DNA of 64,000 nucleotides from Haemaphysalis longicornis (lineage: Eukaryota; Arthropoda; Arachnida; Ixodida; Ixodidae), in the NCBI GenBank assembly GCA_013339765.2, contig CM023449.1, positions 111,415,778 through 111,479,777 on the forward strand, written 5' to 3'. The notes beneath the pieces were generated by a model. The model was not told the origin of the DNA, did not search any database, and was given only the letters and a program-made list of their open reading frames with translations. The number at the start of each line of letters is the position of its first letter. Position 1 is the first letter of the stretch. Both the position numbers and the translations under genes were made by a program. Below are positions 20,581 through 30,989 of the stretch, one piece after another.

Positions 20581-21553
20581 CATCAAAATGGCTGAGTACA
20601 GGAGAAGAAGTGAGGGCCTGTTTGAGTGTTGTAAACACTGTCTCACAATCTTCCGACCAGTGAAATGAAGAACTGGCAGCGAGGAGTTTTTGCAGCGGTG
20701 AAGCAATTGTAGAAAAGTTGCGCATGAAACGACGGAAGTACGACGCCGATCCCAGGAAACTGCGCAGCTCTTTCTGACGGAGAGGTCGGGGAAAATTAAT
20801 GACGGCCGTAATTTTGTCGGGATCAGGACGAATTCCATCTTTGCTAACAACATGACCGAACACTTTGATAGATTTACTTGCGAAGTGACATTTTTTTGCG
20901 TTGAGTTGCAGGCCGGCATTACTGAGGCAAGTTAAAACTTGATCAAGGCGCTGGAGGTGCTCTTTAAACGTGGACGAAAAGATAACAATGTCGTCGAGGT
21001 AGCACAGGCACGTTTTCCATTTCAATCCACGAAGAACATTGTCTATCATACGCTCGAAGGTGGCCGGAGCGTTGCAAATCCCAAACGGCATGACATTAAA
21101 TTCGTAGAGTCCATCGGGTGTTGCGAAAGCGGTTTTCTCTTTATCGGCCTCATTCATGGGGATCTGCCAGTACCCGGATCGAAGATGAAGACTAGGAAAA
21201 TATTCTGCGCCTTGCAAGGTGTCTAAAGCATCGTCGATCCGAGGCATCGGGTATACATCTTTGCGCGTGATTTTGTTGAGTGCCCGATAATCCACACAAA
21301 ATCTCACGAACCCGTCTTTCTTTTGAACAAGCACCACGGGGGATGACCAGGAACTCGCAGAAGGACGAACGATGTTTCTCTTCAGCATGTCGTCGACGTT
21401 TTCTTGGATAATGTTGCGCTCTTTAGGCGAAACGCGGTACGGGCGTCGGCGAATGATGCAGGAACCATCCATTTCAATCCGATGGGTGGCCGCTGAAGTC
21501 TGCCCCAGAACCGAGGTGTGAGAGTCTAATATTGTCTTGTGTTTGGCCAGCAT
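20560..21553 (-). pseudogene. Gyp-C reverse transcriptase
   Basis: Frame from an ATG near 21553. Motifs: HRIEMDGSCIIRRRPYRVSP (linker), SSPVVLVQKKDGFVRFCVDY, LNKITRKDVYPMPRIDDAL, LRSGYWQIPMNEADKEKTAF, LYEFNVMPFGICNAPATFERM, CYLDDIVIFS (YLDD codons 20990-21001), then the RT-RNase H connection SASYFRRFMRNFSTIASPLQKLL. The catalytic motifs are intact. The frame shifts near 20575, where RNase H begins in another frame. About 330 residues of good RT, the normal length. Confidence 0.9.
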
Positions 21554-21601
21554 GGTCCACAGTTGTCCGGTTTCCTCTGTAGTAACGGTCGGGGTTGATA
21601 A

Positions 21602-22030
21602 CTACACCAGCAGGAGCAGACTGCAATTTGGAATCCGATAATTATTCGTAGGTGATAAGGAGCTGAGAGGAAGAACAGCTGTAGCGTCATCGCGGGGAAC
21701 GAAAGCAATAGTGGCGTTTTGAGGTAGCGAAATGGTCTCGGTTGTCGTATTGACTGCGGCGAGAAAGGCGGACCCATTTGAAAAACGGACAAGGCACGGA
21801 GGTATTAGTAGTCCTCGAGCGAAGAAATTTCCGGTTGGTGCAATTAACAAATCGCCGTCAACAATGTCGTCTGAAGCTACGGAGATTACGGTTCTTCTTC
21901 TTCGCCAGGAGACAGGGTAAAGTCGGAAGTACAGGTCAAGCGGAGCTCTGGATCGTCAGCGACACTAGCAAGGTCCGTTTCGGTGATGTCAATCATCGGC
22001 TTTCCGCAGGAAATAACAGCAGATGCGGAT
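21602..22030 (-). pseudogene. Gyp-C PR-RT linker region
   Basis: Short frames (21526-21792, 21602-21850) lie between protease and RT. FARGLLIPPCLVRFSNG and ISLPQNATIAFV resemble the beta-rich segment after the protease in related elements. No catalytic motif is seen, and there are several frame changes. Confidence 0.5.
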
Positions 22031-22320
22031 CACAAAAAGTCCCATCCTAAAATGATTTGATGAGGGCATGGAGAGAGTATCGCAAACTGAATGTGATGAC
22101 GAATGCCGTTGATGATCACACGCGCTGTACAATGTCCTGAGTGTTGAAGCATAGCGGCGTTCGCATCACGTAAAGCTGGACCAGAGTAAGGCGTTCTCAC
22201 TTTGCGTAGTCTAGAGCACAAACTTTCATTAATTATACATATGCTGGCGCCAGTGTCTACAAGTGCTTCAACCATAATTCCCTCAACTGTAACAGTCAAC
22301 GTATTCCAAGGCCGGTAAGG
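22030..22320 (-). pseudogene. Gyp-C aspartic protease
   Basis: The frame at 22030-22299 has TVTVEGIMVEALVDTGASIC (DTG active site), INESLCSRLRKV, and ends with HQIILGWDFL. About 89 residues, normal for the domain. The active site is intact. It is separated from RT by frame changes. Confidence 0.85.
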
Positions 22321-22351
22321 GGGACTTGCACTGTTCCTTGGCGACGCAGTT

Positions 22352-23600
22352 TCACCCCCAGAAACTGCCGCATCTAGTTTTCCGCACGGTTCCCACCAAC
22401 GTGAGAGGCCGGGCGCAAGGGCGATGTAGAGCGACGGTAGGGCGAAGGAGAGCGACGTCTAGCCAGGCGCGAGCCAGGAGGGAAGTTGGTAGCATCCCGA
22501 GGAGGAAAAACGTTGGGCGCGGAGGTGGCGAGTAGACGCGTTGACGAGGGGCGTAGCCGAAGTAGGTGTCGCGTTCGTATGGTGCGTAACCTCGGCGCTC
22601 GTCCAACTGACGTCGCCGGCAAAAACGAGAAATGTGCCCTCGTATGCCGCAATAGTAGCACACTGGTCGTTCACTCATTGGCCGGGTTGCTCACCACGCA
22701 GGAAAGGAAGGTGGTGAAGGCAGAGGTGCCGAAATAGCGGTCAAGTGGCCGTGATCAGTCGGAGGAGCGATTGGCTCCATAGGCAGGGTTGGTCTTGTAA
22801 CAGCTTGAGAGTAGGACTGGGCATGCAGCGGAGCAGGACGACCTGGCTGCTCAACTGCGGTCATACATGCCAGCTCCTGCTCGATCAAATCACGCAGGCC
22901 ATGAGTGTGGGCGTGAGCGTTCTGGACGCAGGTTCCGTCACGCTGCAGTAGCTCCTCACGGATGATAGTCCGAATCAAAGTACGGAGCTTTGAATCCGAA
23001 AAGGAGCCGGTAGGCAAACAATCTTGTTGAATGCGATTGGACTGCAGGCGGTCCAGGCGCTGACAGCTCGTGCGTACGTCAGCAATCGTGGTCGGGGTCT
23101 GTACCGCCAGAGCATTAAAGGCGAAAGAGGAGATTCCCTTCATGATGTGATGTACTTTCTCCGTTTCCGACATGTCCTTGTCAGCTCATCGGCAAAGAGC
23201 GATGACATCTTCGATGTACGAAGAGAATGTCTCGTACGGGTGCTGCACCCTGGCCGCGAGTTTCTTTTTGGCTGCAGCGGAACCAGTCGACGTGCCGAAG
23301 ATTTTACGGAGCTCTTCTACAAAGGTGGTTCAATCAGGGATATCTGCCTCGTTGTTTAGAAACCAGGTCTTCGCCACTTCATCCAAGGAAACCGAGACAT
23401 TCCTCCGCTTGAATGTATCGTCCCATCGGTTGAAAGCGCTTACCCGGTTGAATTGATCCAGCCAATCTTCAACATCTTCACCCCGGAGGCCCGAGAACGA
23501 CGGGGGATCACGCTGACAGCTGGTGATTATGATGGGAGGCTGGAACGGCGCGCAGCGTTGCTGCCGAGTGGCCGCTCTCGTGCTACATGGAGCTGGTGGG
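22352..23600 (-). pseudogene. Gyp-C gag
   Basis: Three frames in order: 23330-23600 with RDPPSFSGLRGEDVEDWLDQ, FNRVSAFNRWDD and TWFLNNE; 22691-23173 with SETEKVHHIMKGISSFAFNAL and IIREELL; and 22352-22678 with a CCHC knuckle CYYCGIRGHISRFC followed by basic R/Y/P-rich sequence. The gag frame is open upstream through the PBS region into the LTR (to about 23830), so the true start is uncertain. Frameshifts lie near 23320 and 22685. Confidence 0.82.
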
Positions 23601-23684
23601 CAGTAGCAACCGCCGACCTGATCGGAGCTCCAGTGGTGCGACCGCGAGAGGTAGACGGCGGGATCAAAAACACCCTCCACCACT

Positions 23685-23909
23685 TGAGAGAGTCGACGGG
23701 AACGCTTGAGGTCCGCTTTATTTGCGAGCGCCGAGCACGGACACAAAAGGACAGCCACCGTTCCAGCAGCGGAGATGATGATCAACCGATGAGAAGGAAG
23801 ATGAACTAAGGTGATCATGAACGCGCACAATGTCTAAACGACAACGAAGCATAAAAGGGATATTGGCCGCTTCCCGTTGCAAACCCTCTCCTTTGCCAAT
23901 GTCACGCTC

Positions 23910-23912
<3 letters not shown>
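23685..23912 (-). repeat. Gyp-C 5' LTR (228 bp)
   Basis: Partner of 18570-18797, with TG...CA ends. The PBS-like TGGTGGAGGGTG follows after two bases on the minus strand (about 23670-23682). Confidence 0.93.

Positions 23913-23959
<47 letters not shown>
23913..23959. repeat. (TA)n microsatellite
   Basis: Pure TA tract at the outer edge of the Gyp-C 5' LTR. Confidence 0.95.
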
Positions 23960-23966
<7 letters not shown>

Positions 23967-24324
23967 ATGTCTAATTTAGTGATTTTTGTTTTAAACTAGC
24001 GGTTCCTTGATTTGTGTAGTGGAACTGTTTTTTACGTATTCTTGTTCCATGTATAGTTCGTTTTCTTTACCTAGCGGTTGCTTGATTATGTAGTAAATTG
24101 TTTTTTTTGTTGTTGTTTGTATGTTTGATATTGTGTTTGCCAGACTGTGCGGCCTACATTTTGGGCTGTTTATTTTGCGTGGATTGTATGTGCTGTGTCG
24201 CCCCTCCTGCTTGGGCCCAAACTGGGCCGTATGTGCTGAATAATAATAAAAAAATATATATATATATATATATATAAATCTAGAGAAAGATAATTCACAA
24301 AGCGCGCAGAAATAGGTATAAGTA
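23960..24324. other. AT-rich spacer, no gene seen
   Basis: T-rich sequence with a second TA tract at 24254-24277. Its minus-strand ORFs are low-complexity. Nothing is recognised. Confidence 0.5.
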
Positions 24325-24511
24325 AAGAGTCGGATACACAGCAAGAACAATAACACACAATGTTTACTTACGTAGCGGCAACGGGACTTGCCTCTCAGAG
24401 TAAAGTTACATGATTTTGCTGTGTAACTTTACTCTGATGAAGGCAAAGTCCCGTTGCCGCTACGTAAGTAAACATTGTTTTGTTATTGTTCTTGCTGTGT
24501 ATCCGACTCTT
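24325..24511. repeat. Near-perfect inverted repeat of PLE terminal sequence
   Basis: Arms 24325-24409 and 24423-24511 pair almost throughout, with a ~13-bp loop. The right arm (plus) carries CTGATGA (24434-24440), a GGCAA/TTGCC stem and GCTAC where a hammerhead has GAAAC. The left arm carries the mirrored, further decayed copy. It looks like two inverted PLE terminal repeats whose ribozyme core has decayed. Confidence 0.6.
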
Positions 24512-24532
24512 CACTAGACTATATATATATAT

Positions 24533-25143
24533 TGTAGGGACGCAGCCCCTACGTGCGCCCGCGGAGGGTGGATTACACTACAGTGAGTGCCGGACGAACA
24601 ATGATAGTGGCGTCAGTGCGTCATGGTGCCCGTGCGCGCGTGTGCGATGAACAGTGAGCCGCAACGGACACGTGTAGTGCAACAAAACCCGGAGCATGCG
24701 CACAACCAACAGAGTGGCTTAAAAGCGGCGCTCACAGGAACAGCTGGACAGTGCGAACCGAGGGACACGCGAGGGCAGCTGCGGCCGCGGGCGGCGGCGA
24801 GCCACGACCATGACGCCGGGACCGCGAGGAGCAACCAGCGTCCGAGGCTGGACGCTCTTCACCCGACGTCGGCACAAGTGACTGAAGACGTCGTCGTGAG
24901 TGTACAGCACCATGCTATACCTTTCTGGACAAGCAGGGTTTCAACCACCGCAATGTTTTCTTTACGCGCTTTTGACGCTTGCTTGCTGTGCTCTCTTTTT
25001 GTTGCCTCCCAACCTGCCTTGTTTGTTTTTTCCTGTTTTGGTTTTCCCGGAATAAACCGGTGATTTGTTCTCATGCGGATCGGCGTTACTTCGTCGGGCA
25101 GGTTGGGCTCGCGAACCCTTTACGCTTGAAGGGGGATCCTTCA
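24533..25143 (+). repeat. Gyp-E 5' LTR (611 bp)
   Basis: Begins TGTAGGGACGCAGCCCC and ends GATCCTTCA. AATAAA at 25051-25056 with downstream G/T-rich sequence suits polyadenylation in R. No obvious TATA box; CTTAAAAGC near 24718 is the nearest candidate. Confidence 0.94.
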
Positions 25144-25144
25144 C

Positions 25145-25159
25145 TGGCGCCCAACGTGG
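25145..25159 (+). other. Gyp-E primer-binding site
   Basis: TGGCGCCCAACGTGG starts two bases after the LTR end. TGGCGCCC is the usual complement of a tRNA 3' end (CCA plus acceptor), of the lysine-tRNA type in many retroelements. Confidence 0.85.
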
Positions 25160-25606
25160 TTTCTTTCTTCATTCCTTTTTTTCTTATTGTCTTCGAGCCT
25201 TGACTCGCCCCGCGACCTACACTGCCACCCGCACGTGAGAATGCTTCCAGAACGCTTCAGAACTGTGTATGCTTTGCTCGGGTCGCTAAACTTTTTTACG
25301 CAGAAGTCACCGGCGGATTCGGCGGCACAAAAGACGGCCGTGCCTACCTTGCTAGCATCACTCAGAGACCGGAGAATGCTTCCAACCGTCTACCACAAGC
25401 CACCGCTCAACGACGAAGCTGGCGTGGAAAGGAGCAGCCGAAAGCTGCGCAACAAATCCTGTGAGTGACTTCCCACAGAATTTGCGCTTATCGAAGTGTA
25501 ACCGCTGATTTACTGTGCGTGCCCTATTAGGAGCATTTTTTTCTTTCTGCGCCGGTCAGAACGGCTGTATTCAAGGCAGTGTTGACAGTATTCTGCAGCT
25601 AAAACT

Positions 25607-26462
25607 ATGTCGACGGACGAGCATGCTGTGCCCGCGTTAAGCGAAAATGCCTCCGTGTGTTTCTCGGATAGTATTGCGCAGACTGATCTGGTATCGGACA
25701 ACACAAAGCCAATTCTTGACTTGATGGCCCAACTGATAGAATCGAAGGCCGAGTTTCAAAAGCAACTGTTGGCGCTTCAGACTAGCAAGCTTAACACTGA
25801 GGCATTATTGGATGATCGGCCGCCGCAGGCTCGTCAATGCAACTGTCACTGCAGCGCGTCATTGCAGTTAAACTTGGCCGTGCCAACGTATACAGGTTCC
25901 ACCGACAAGAAGTCTGTTTTCGACTTTCTTTATGAATTGGCGGTGCCAACGTATACAGGTTCCACCGACAAGAAGTCTGTTTTCGACTTTCTTTATGAAT
26001 TGGCGGACTACCAACAAGCCATGGCAATTTCAGATAGAGTGCTGATTAGCAGGATATTGCCAGTTGCTTTGCGGGCGGAAGCTGGCGTATGGAGACGTCA
26101 CCAGAAGCCATTCGAGGACATGACGGACTTCAAGGAGCGCTTCAAGCTGGAGTTTTTGCCACCTGGGTATGCATACCGAATCAAAGACGAACTTCGCGCT
26201 CGGACACAGAGGAGAAGGTGAAAGCCTTCGGGGATATGTGCGTTCTATGCAGGACTTGTACCAGCGGGCTGAACCGGCAGCACCCGAGGAGGAAAAATTT
26301 TCCGGGTCATCCGACAGTGCCACCCCAGGTTCCAGCCGTACTTGCGGTCCCGGCGGTTCTCAGACTTTGAAGACCCTCGCCAAGGAGGCCACAGCCATAC
26401 AGGCTTCGCTGATTGGCCACGGAATCCTACCAAACCGCCGCCGCCTAAAGAGGCATGCCTAG
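25607..26462 (+). pseudogene. Gyp-E gag with internal 63-bp duplication
   Basis: Starts at ATG 25607, following a ~450-nt leader. N-terminal half: DLMAQLIESKAEFQKQLLAL (likely coiled coil), then VPTYTGSTDKKSVFDFLYEL encoded twice in tandem (25877-25939 and 25940-26002), then RLEFLPPGY-like capsid sequence (FKERFKLEFLPPGYAYRIKD). The frame closes at 26221. Homology continues one frame over to 26462 (SLRGYVRSMQDLYQRAEP), so a frameshift lies near 26180-26215. No CCHC knuckle was found. Confidence 0.8.
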
Positions 26463-26640
26463 AGGCTTCGTGTGCGTACACCTACCGCACACGCCCAGGG
26501 ATGAACCAGCGGAGGCCCGAGCGAAGCGAACCACGCAGCGAGGAAGGAAGAGCGGCGCTGTTCATGGGGCTCGGGGCCGGACAACCGGCAATCGCAGGAG
26601 AAAAAACCACAAGCGAGCCAGCGATCATTCATGGCAAAGG

Positions 26641-26990
26641 TGGTTGCAGCGCTTACTCACCCCAGCGGTGCGGCGCCACCATGGGAGATGGCTGCAGCGC
26701 TGCCTCACCCCAGCGGTGCGGCGCCACCGTGGGAGATGGGTGCAGCGCTGACTCACCCCAGCGGTGCGGCGCCACCGTGGGAGATGGTTGCAGCGGCTGA
26801 CTCACCCCAGCGGTGCGGCGCCCACCGTGGGAGATGGTTGCAGCGCTCGACTCACCCCAGCGGTGGCGGCGCCCCCGTCCCTGGGAGATGGTTGCAGCGC
26901 TGACTCACCCCAGCGTGCCTGCGGCCGCCCCCCCGTGGGAGATGATTTCCAAGCGCCGACTCACCCCGGCGGTGAGGCGCCATCGTGGGA
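26641..26990 (+). repeat. 48-bp coding minisatellite between gag and protease
   Basis: About seven units, the first three exactly 48 bp (26641-26688, 26689-26736, 26737-26784), later ones 50-54 bp. Each reads as CTCACCCCAGCGG followed by a GGCGCC block and GTGGGAGATGG. In one frame a 48-bp unit encodes 16 residues like GCSADSPQRCGATVGD. Unit length stays near a multiple of 3 early and drifts later. Confidence 0.92.
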
Positions 26991-27599
26991 GCGCCCGTTC
27001 GGCCGGAATGACAAGAGGCAAGTACCTCACAGTTGGGAGACATTTCATAACCATCGAAAATCCATCTGTGCAGACATCAGCAAAGAATTCGTGTCCAAAT
27101 CGCCCGAGTCGAGCAACAAGGAAAGGCGGGAAGCGGCTTTCCACCAGACCATGTACTCAAGCTCTGCGAGCTTGGAGGCGCCACCTTGCCTGGACACAGT
27201 GCAGCCGACAGGCGCACGCGGCAATGCACTGGTATTCTGGTCATCCTACCACCCAGCGGCACGCTGTGCAGACCCCCTCGCGCAACCAATCGAGATAAGC
27301 CCCTCGAAACTGCGGTGAGACTCGCCGCATCGCGGCAGGCAGCAGTGCACAAACCCGCAGACGCAACAGTGCAAAGACCCACTGCCTCCAACGCGGCCAA
27401 AACGGCCGCCGAAAGCTCGGCGCAGACGGCGGGTGCAGGAGCACAGCCGAAATTCCACACCAACTGCCTTCGAGCATGCCGCACCCTACATGGACGACAT
27501 GGAAGGCGGGAACATAGTGCAAAAGGCACACGAAGGGCCTCCAGCGAGCAACAATCGGCGCATGGTGAGCTGTTGGCCCTTGGCCCTTGGCGGCCAGGC

Positions 27600-28037
27600 T
27601 GCAGGCGTGGACAATGCACCTTTCATTACGTCAAGGTAGCTGGCCTGACTATACCTGCCCTACTGGACACTGGAGCAACGGTTTCTGTGTTTGGAGACGT
27701 TGTCGGAGAATGGTGCTCCCCGAGGAAGATCAAATTCCGGCACGTAAGCACCAGTATCAGAACAGCTTCGGATCAGGTCGTGCCGATAACATCAGCAGTG
27801 AGGCTGACAGTAATCGCAGATGGTCGCAAGCACAGGCAACGTTTCTTGTACCTCCCCGGTCTTTCCTGTCCAGCCATTCTAGGCCGCGATTTTATGGCCA
27901 GGACAGGGCTAGTGCTTGACGTGAAGGCTGGAAACTACCACTACGGCCCAGGAACGCCGCTGAACAGCTTTGCAGCAAGATCACCAGAATCTCTGTCAGG
28001 GTTGCTGACAGCGGAGACCACCGCCTGGAGACGTTGA
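27600..28037 (+). pseudogene. Gyp-E aspartic protease
   Basis: Part of an open frame 27186-28037 (283 residues). The domain begins near GQCTFHYVKVAGLTIPALLD and has the DTG triad (LLDTGATVSVFG, near 27662-27690) and the second motif LSCPAILGRDFMARTGLVLD. The frame ends with a stop at 28035-28037, before RT. The N-terminal 130 residues are low-complexity gag-pro linker. The active site is intact. Confidence 0.85.
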
Positions 28038-28040
28038 AAT

Positions 28041-28960
28041 TGGTTTGCGAACAATCTTGATGTCGTTCGCAGACCACCGGAGGAACAATCACGGCTCGCA
28101 GCAGTACTACAACCTTTCGCAGCGATGTTCACGGAAGCTCCGGGTACTGTGAACATTTTGGAGCACCACATCGAGACGGGAGATGCGCGTCCACTACGGA
28201 TTCAACCCAAGGCCCTTGAGCGCCCACAACCAACCACAGCTGGACGGAGCCCTGCAGGAGATGGTAAATACAGGGGCGGTGAGGCCATCAAAAAGCCCTT
28301 GGGCATTTCCGATTGTGCTGGCGGATAAGAAAGATGGTAGTGTCCACATGTGCGCAGACTACAGACGCCTAAACGCAGATAACTACGAGAGATTCATATC
28401 CCTTTCCATCCATCGATGCGGTTATGTATGCGCTAGGCTCAGCAAAGGTTTTTACCACACTTGACTGTAGTAGAGGTTTCCTACAGATCCCGTAGCGGAG
28501 AAGGATATCGAGAAAACAGCGTTCACTTGTACCAGAGGGTTGTTTGAATTCGTGAGGCTGCCTTTCGGTTTGTCAAATTCCCCAGCAACTTTCCAGCGCG
28601 TGATGGACATCGTGCTGGGGGACGCGAAGTTCAACTACGCGATGGCGTACATGGATGATGTGGTTGTATATTCAGACATCCTTGAGGATCACGTTGTTCA
28701 TTTGCAGAGTGTTTTGGAGCGCACGTAAAACGCAGGCCTCACAGTAAACCCCCGCAAGGTACAACTGGCTGCCAGCAGGATCGAGCTCCTGGGCTTCGTT
28801 GTGGACCAAGGTTCAGTCCGGCCAAACGAGCAGAAGCTCAAGGCGATCTTGCAGCTCCCGAAACCAGAGAACGTCAAAAGTCTGCAGCGCTTCCTGGGTA
28901 TGGTCGGCTTCTACAGGCACTTCATTCCGAACTGTGCGGACTTGGCACGGCCCCTCCATC
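28041..28960 (+). pseudogene. Gyp-E reverse transcriptase, broken
   Basis: 28183-28464 gives LQEMVNTGAVRPSKSPWAFP, then VLADKKDGSVHMCADYRRLN. 28540-28728 gives FEFVRLPFGLSNSPATFQRV and MAYMDDVVVYSD, with the catalytic YMDD intact (about 28646-28660). The connection continues from 28740 (NPRKVQLAASRIELLGFVVD), after an in-frame stop near 28727. Another frame break lies between 28400 and 28540. Normal length if the breaks are ignored. Confidence 0.88.
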
Positions 28961-29808
28961 AGCTGCTAAGGAAGGGCGCCAAGTGGTCTTGGACGGCCTT
29001 GGAGGAGCAGGCGTTTCAGGCGCTATCAACAGCCATCGCCGACACCACAAGCCTGCGGTTGCCAGATCTCCACCGCCCCTTTGTTGTCCAAATAGATGCA
29101 AGTGAGTACGGCATAGGGGCTGTTTTGCTACAGGAGCATAGCGGCGAACTGTACCCTCTGGCATTCACCAGCCGCACTCTCTCAGCAGCCGAACAGAACT
29201 TTTCAGTGACAGAAAAAGAGTGTCTTGCCATAGTGTTCGCCCTCAAAAAGTTTAACATGTACTTGGATGGCGCAGATTTCACGATACAGACTGACCACCA
29301 AGCACTGTCATGGTTGTCACGGTTTCAGAACCCTGCAGGTCGCCTCGCACGCTGGGCGCTAAACCTGCAGAAGTATAATTACAAAGTGGAATACAAGAAG
29401 GGCGCCTGCAACAAAGCCGCGGACGCCTTGTCTCGCGCACCCCTACCAGCACAACAGCAACCAGAACCCAAGGTCTTCGCGGTTACAACGCCTGGAGAAG
29501 CCTGGAGAACCCTTATAAGTCGCCAGGAGATGCTTGAAACGGAGAAGGCCGACGAGCAGTGCAAGCGCATTCGGGAGTCGATTACGGCCGCAGAGAACGA
29601 TGATACTACGGCGGCGAGGGTCCCGGACTACGACTGCTACGTTCAAAGCCAGGACGGCTTGCTACTGCGGTACATTCCAAGCGCAGACACCGACAGTGGT
29701 GAGTATCTCTTCCCGGTATTCGTACCAAAGCGCCTAAGAAGGTCTTTTCTAGAATATTACCACAACACTACCCTTGCTGGTCATAGTGACGGTCTGAAAA
29801 CCTACTAA
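28801..29808 (+). CDS. Gyp-E RT connection, RNase H and integrase zinc region (335-residue open frame)
   Basis: Open frame with RPNEQKLKAILQLPKPENVK, FLGMVGFYRHFIPNCADLAR (RT connection), then RNase H blocks VVQIDASEYGIGAVLLQEHS, FSVTEKECLAIVFALKKFNM, TIQTDHQALSWL and NKAADALSRAPLP, followed by the start of the integrase zinc region (YYHNTTLAGHSDGLKTY) up to a TAA at 29806. RNase H has its Asp-Glu-Asp residues in place. It is not an independent gene; the stop splits it from the integrase. Confidence 0.88.
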   Translation: MDQGSVRPNEQKLKAILQLPKPENVKSLQRFLGMVGFYRHFIPNCADLARPLHQLLRKGAKWSWTALEEQAFQALSTAIADTTSLRLPDLHRPFVVQIDASEYGIGAVLLQEHSGELYPLAFTSRTLSAAEQNFSVTEKECLAIVFALKKFNMYLDGADFTIQTDHQALSWLSRFQNPAGRLARWALNLQKYNYKVEYKKGACNKAADALSRAPLPAQQQPEPKVFAVTTPGEAWRTLISRQEMLETEKADEQCKRIRESITAAENDDTTAARVPDYDCYVQSQDGLLLRYIPSADTDSGEYLFPVFVPKRLRRSFLEYYHNTTLAGHSDGLKTY

Positions 29809-29853
29809 AAGCTATGCCGCGTTGTCACATGGCCTCGCCTGAGAAAAGAGGTA

Positions 29854-30816
29854 ATGAAGTACGCCCAGACATGCCCAGTTTGCCAGTCTGTCAAGCCAAG
29901 AGGCGGCAAACCACCTGGCCTCATGAAGTCAGTCGAGAGCCGCTTCCCTTGGCAAATCGCGGAGTGTGACGTGATGGGTCCATACCCAAGATCAGTGAAG
30001 GGCAATCGGTACCTTCTGGTCTTCACAGATCATTTCTCCAAGTGGGTCGAGCTGTACGCATTACGTAGACTTGATTCTAAGTTGATCTGGGAGAAGTTGT
30101 TGGACACTTTCACCCGCTTTGGTTTTCCAGAACAGCTCATAACAGACAATGCGACGTACTTCACCAGCAAGAACTTCGTGGATACTTGTTCGGTTCTGGG
30201 CGTAGTGCATAAGAAGACTACTCCGTACCATCCACAAGCGAACATTACGGAACGGGTCAACAGAAACTTGAAGATGATGCTGGTGGCCTTCACTGAACGT
30301 CACAAAGACTGGGATGCTCACCTCTCGGAAATGGCGTTTGCCACTCGGACTACGGTCAATCGCTCTACCGGGTTCACACCAGCAGTCATGCTGTTTGGTC
30401 GCGACCTGTGCTTTCCTATCGAACACTCGTTCAGTGACCAGGTCGAGGTGCACCCTCGTACTTATGTTTAGTATGCGCAGGATCTCCGCAGCAGCATGAA
30501 CGAGACCCTCCAGGAAGCCAGGCAACACCTGGACTTGGCACCCCTCGAACAGCGCCAGCAGTACGACAAGGGACGGCGCCAGGTCGAGTTTTCCGTGGGT
30601 GACCTGATACTGCGCCGCACGCATCCGTTGAGCGATGCAGCAAAAGGGTTTGCTGCTTCCCTGGCTGACCGATGGGAAGGTCCTTATAAGGTAACAAAGC
30701 GCACATCTCGGCTGACGTATCGCCTTCGCAACCTGCACGGAGGGCGGGATACGGGTCCCGTAGGCATTGACGACCTTAAGGCATATCATGAGCGACTCTC
30801 TGTAGAAGAAATCTAA
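29854..30816 (+). pseudogene. Gyp-E integrase
   Basis: 29854-30471: zinc-finger cysteines CPVCQS, core with ECDVMGPYPRSVKGNRYLLV, DHFSKWVELYAL, EQLITDNATYFTSKNF and TPYHPQANITERVNRNLKMM (catalytic Asp, Asp, Glu all present). A stop at 30469-30471 separates it from 30496-30816, which holds the C-terminal GPYKVTKRTSRLTYRL module. Integrase inserts the DNA copy into the genome. Catalytic residues are intact; one stop and the upstream TAA are the only clear lesions. Confidence 0.9.
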
Positions 30817-30972
30817 TCTTGCTAATGTTCTTCCAGGATACGCTATCCGCTCAACGTTGCAGCAACAAGGTTCGGCGGGAAGACCTCCACCGGCACTCAT
30901 CTTAAACCCACAGGAGAAGGCATCCTCAACGGCAGCCCCCAGCGCTTCTCGGACAACTAGCGAGTTGTCCGG

Positions 30973-30989
30973 TCTTGGGGGAGGGGGAA
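30973..30989 (+). other. Gyp-E polypurine tract
   Basis: CTTGGGGGAGGGGGAA ends at the 3' LTR start, as expected for the plus-strand primer site. Confidence 0.85.

Larger units (their letters stand above)
18570..23912 (-). mobile_element. Gyp-C: near-complete Ty3/Gypsy LTR retrotransposon
   Basis: Two 228-bp LTRs (18570-18797 and 23685-23912), both TG...CA and about 95% identical by eye, bound gag, protease, RT, RNase H and integrase on the minus strand. The PPT GAGGGGGAGTAATAG adjoins the 3' LTR, and TGGTGGAGGGTG (PBS-like) adjoins the 5' LTR. Both outer flanks are (TA)n. Frameshifts split pol into three frames and integrase lacks one catalytic Asp. Same lineage as Gyp-D by gag, zinc knuckle and protease. 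Confidence 0.93.
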
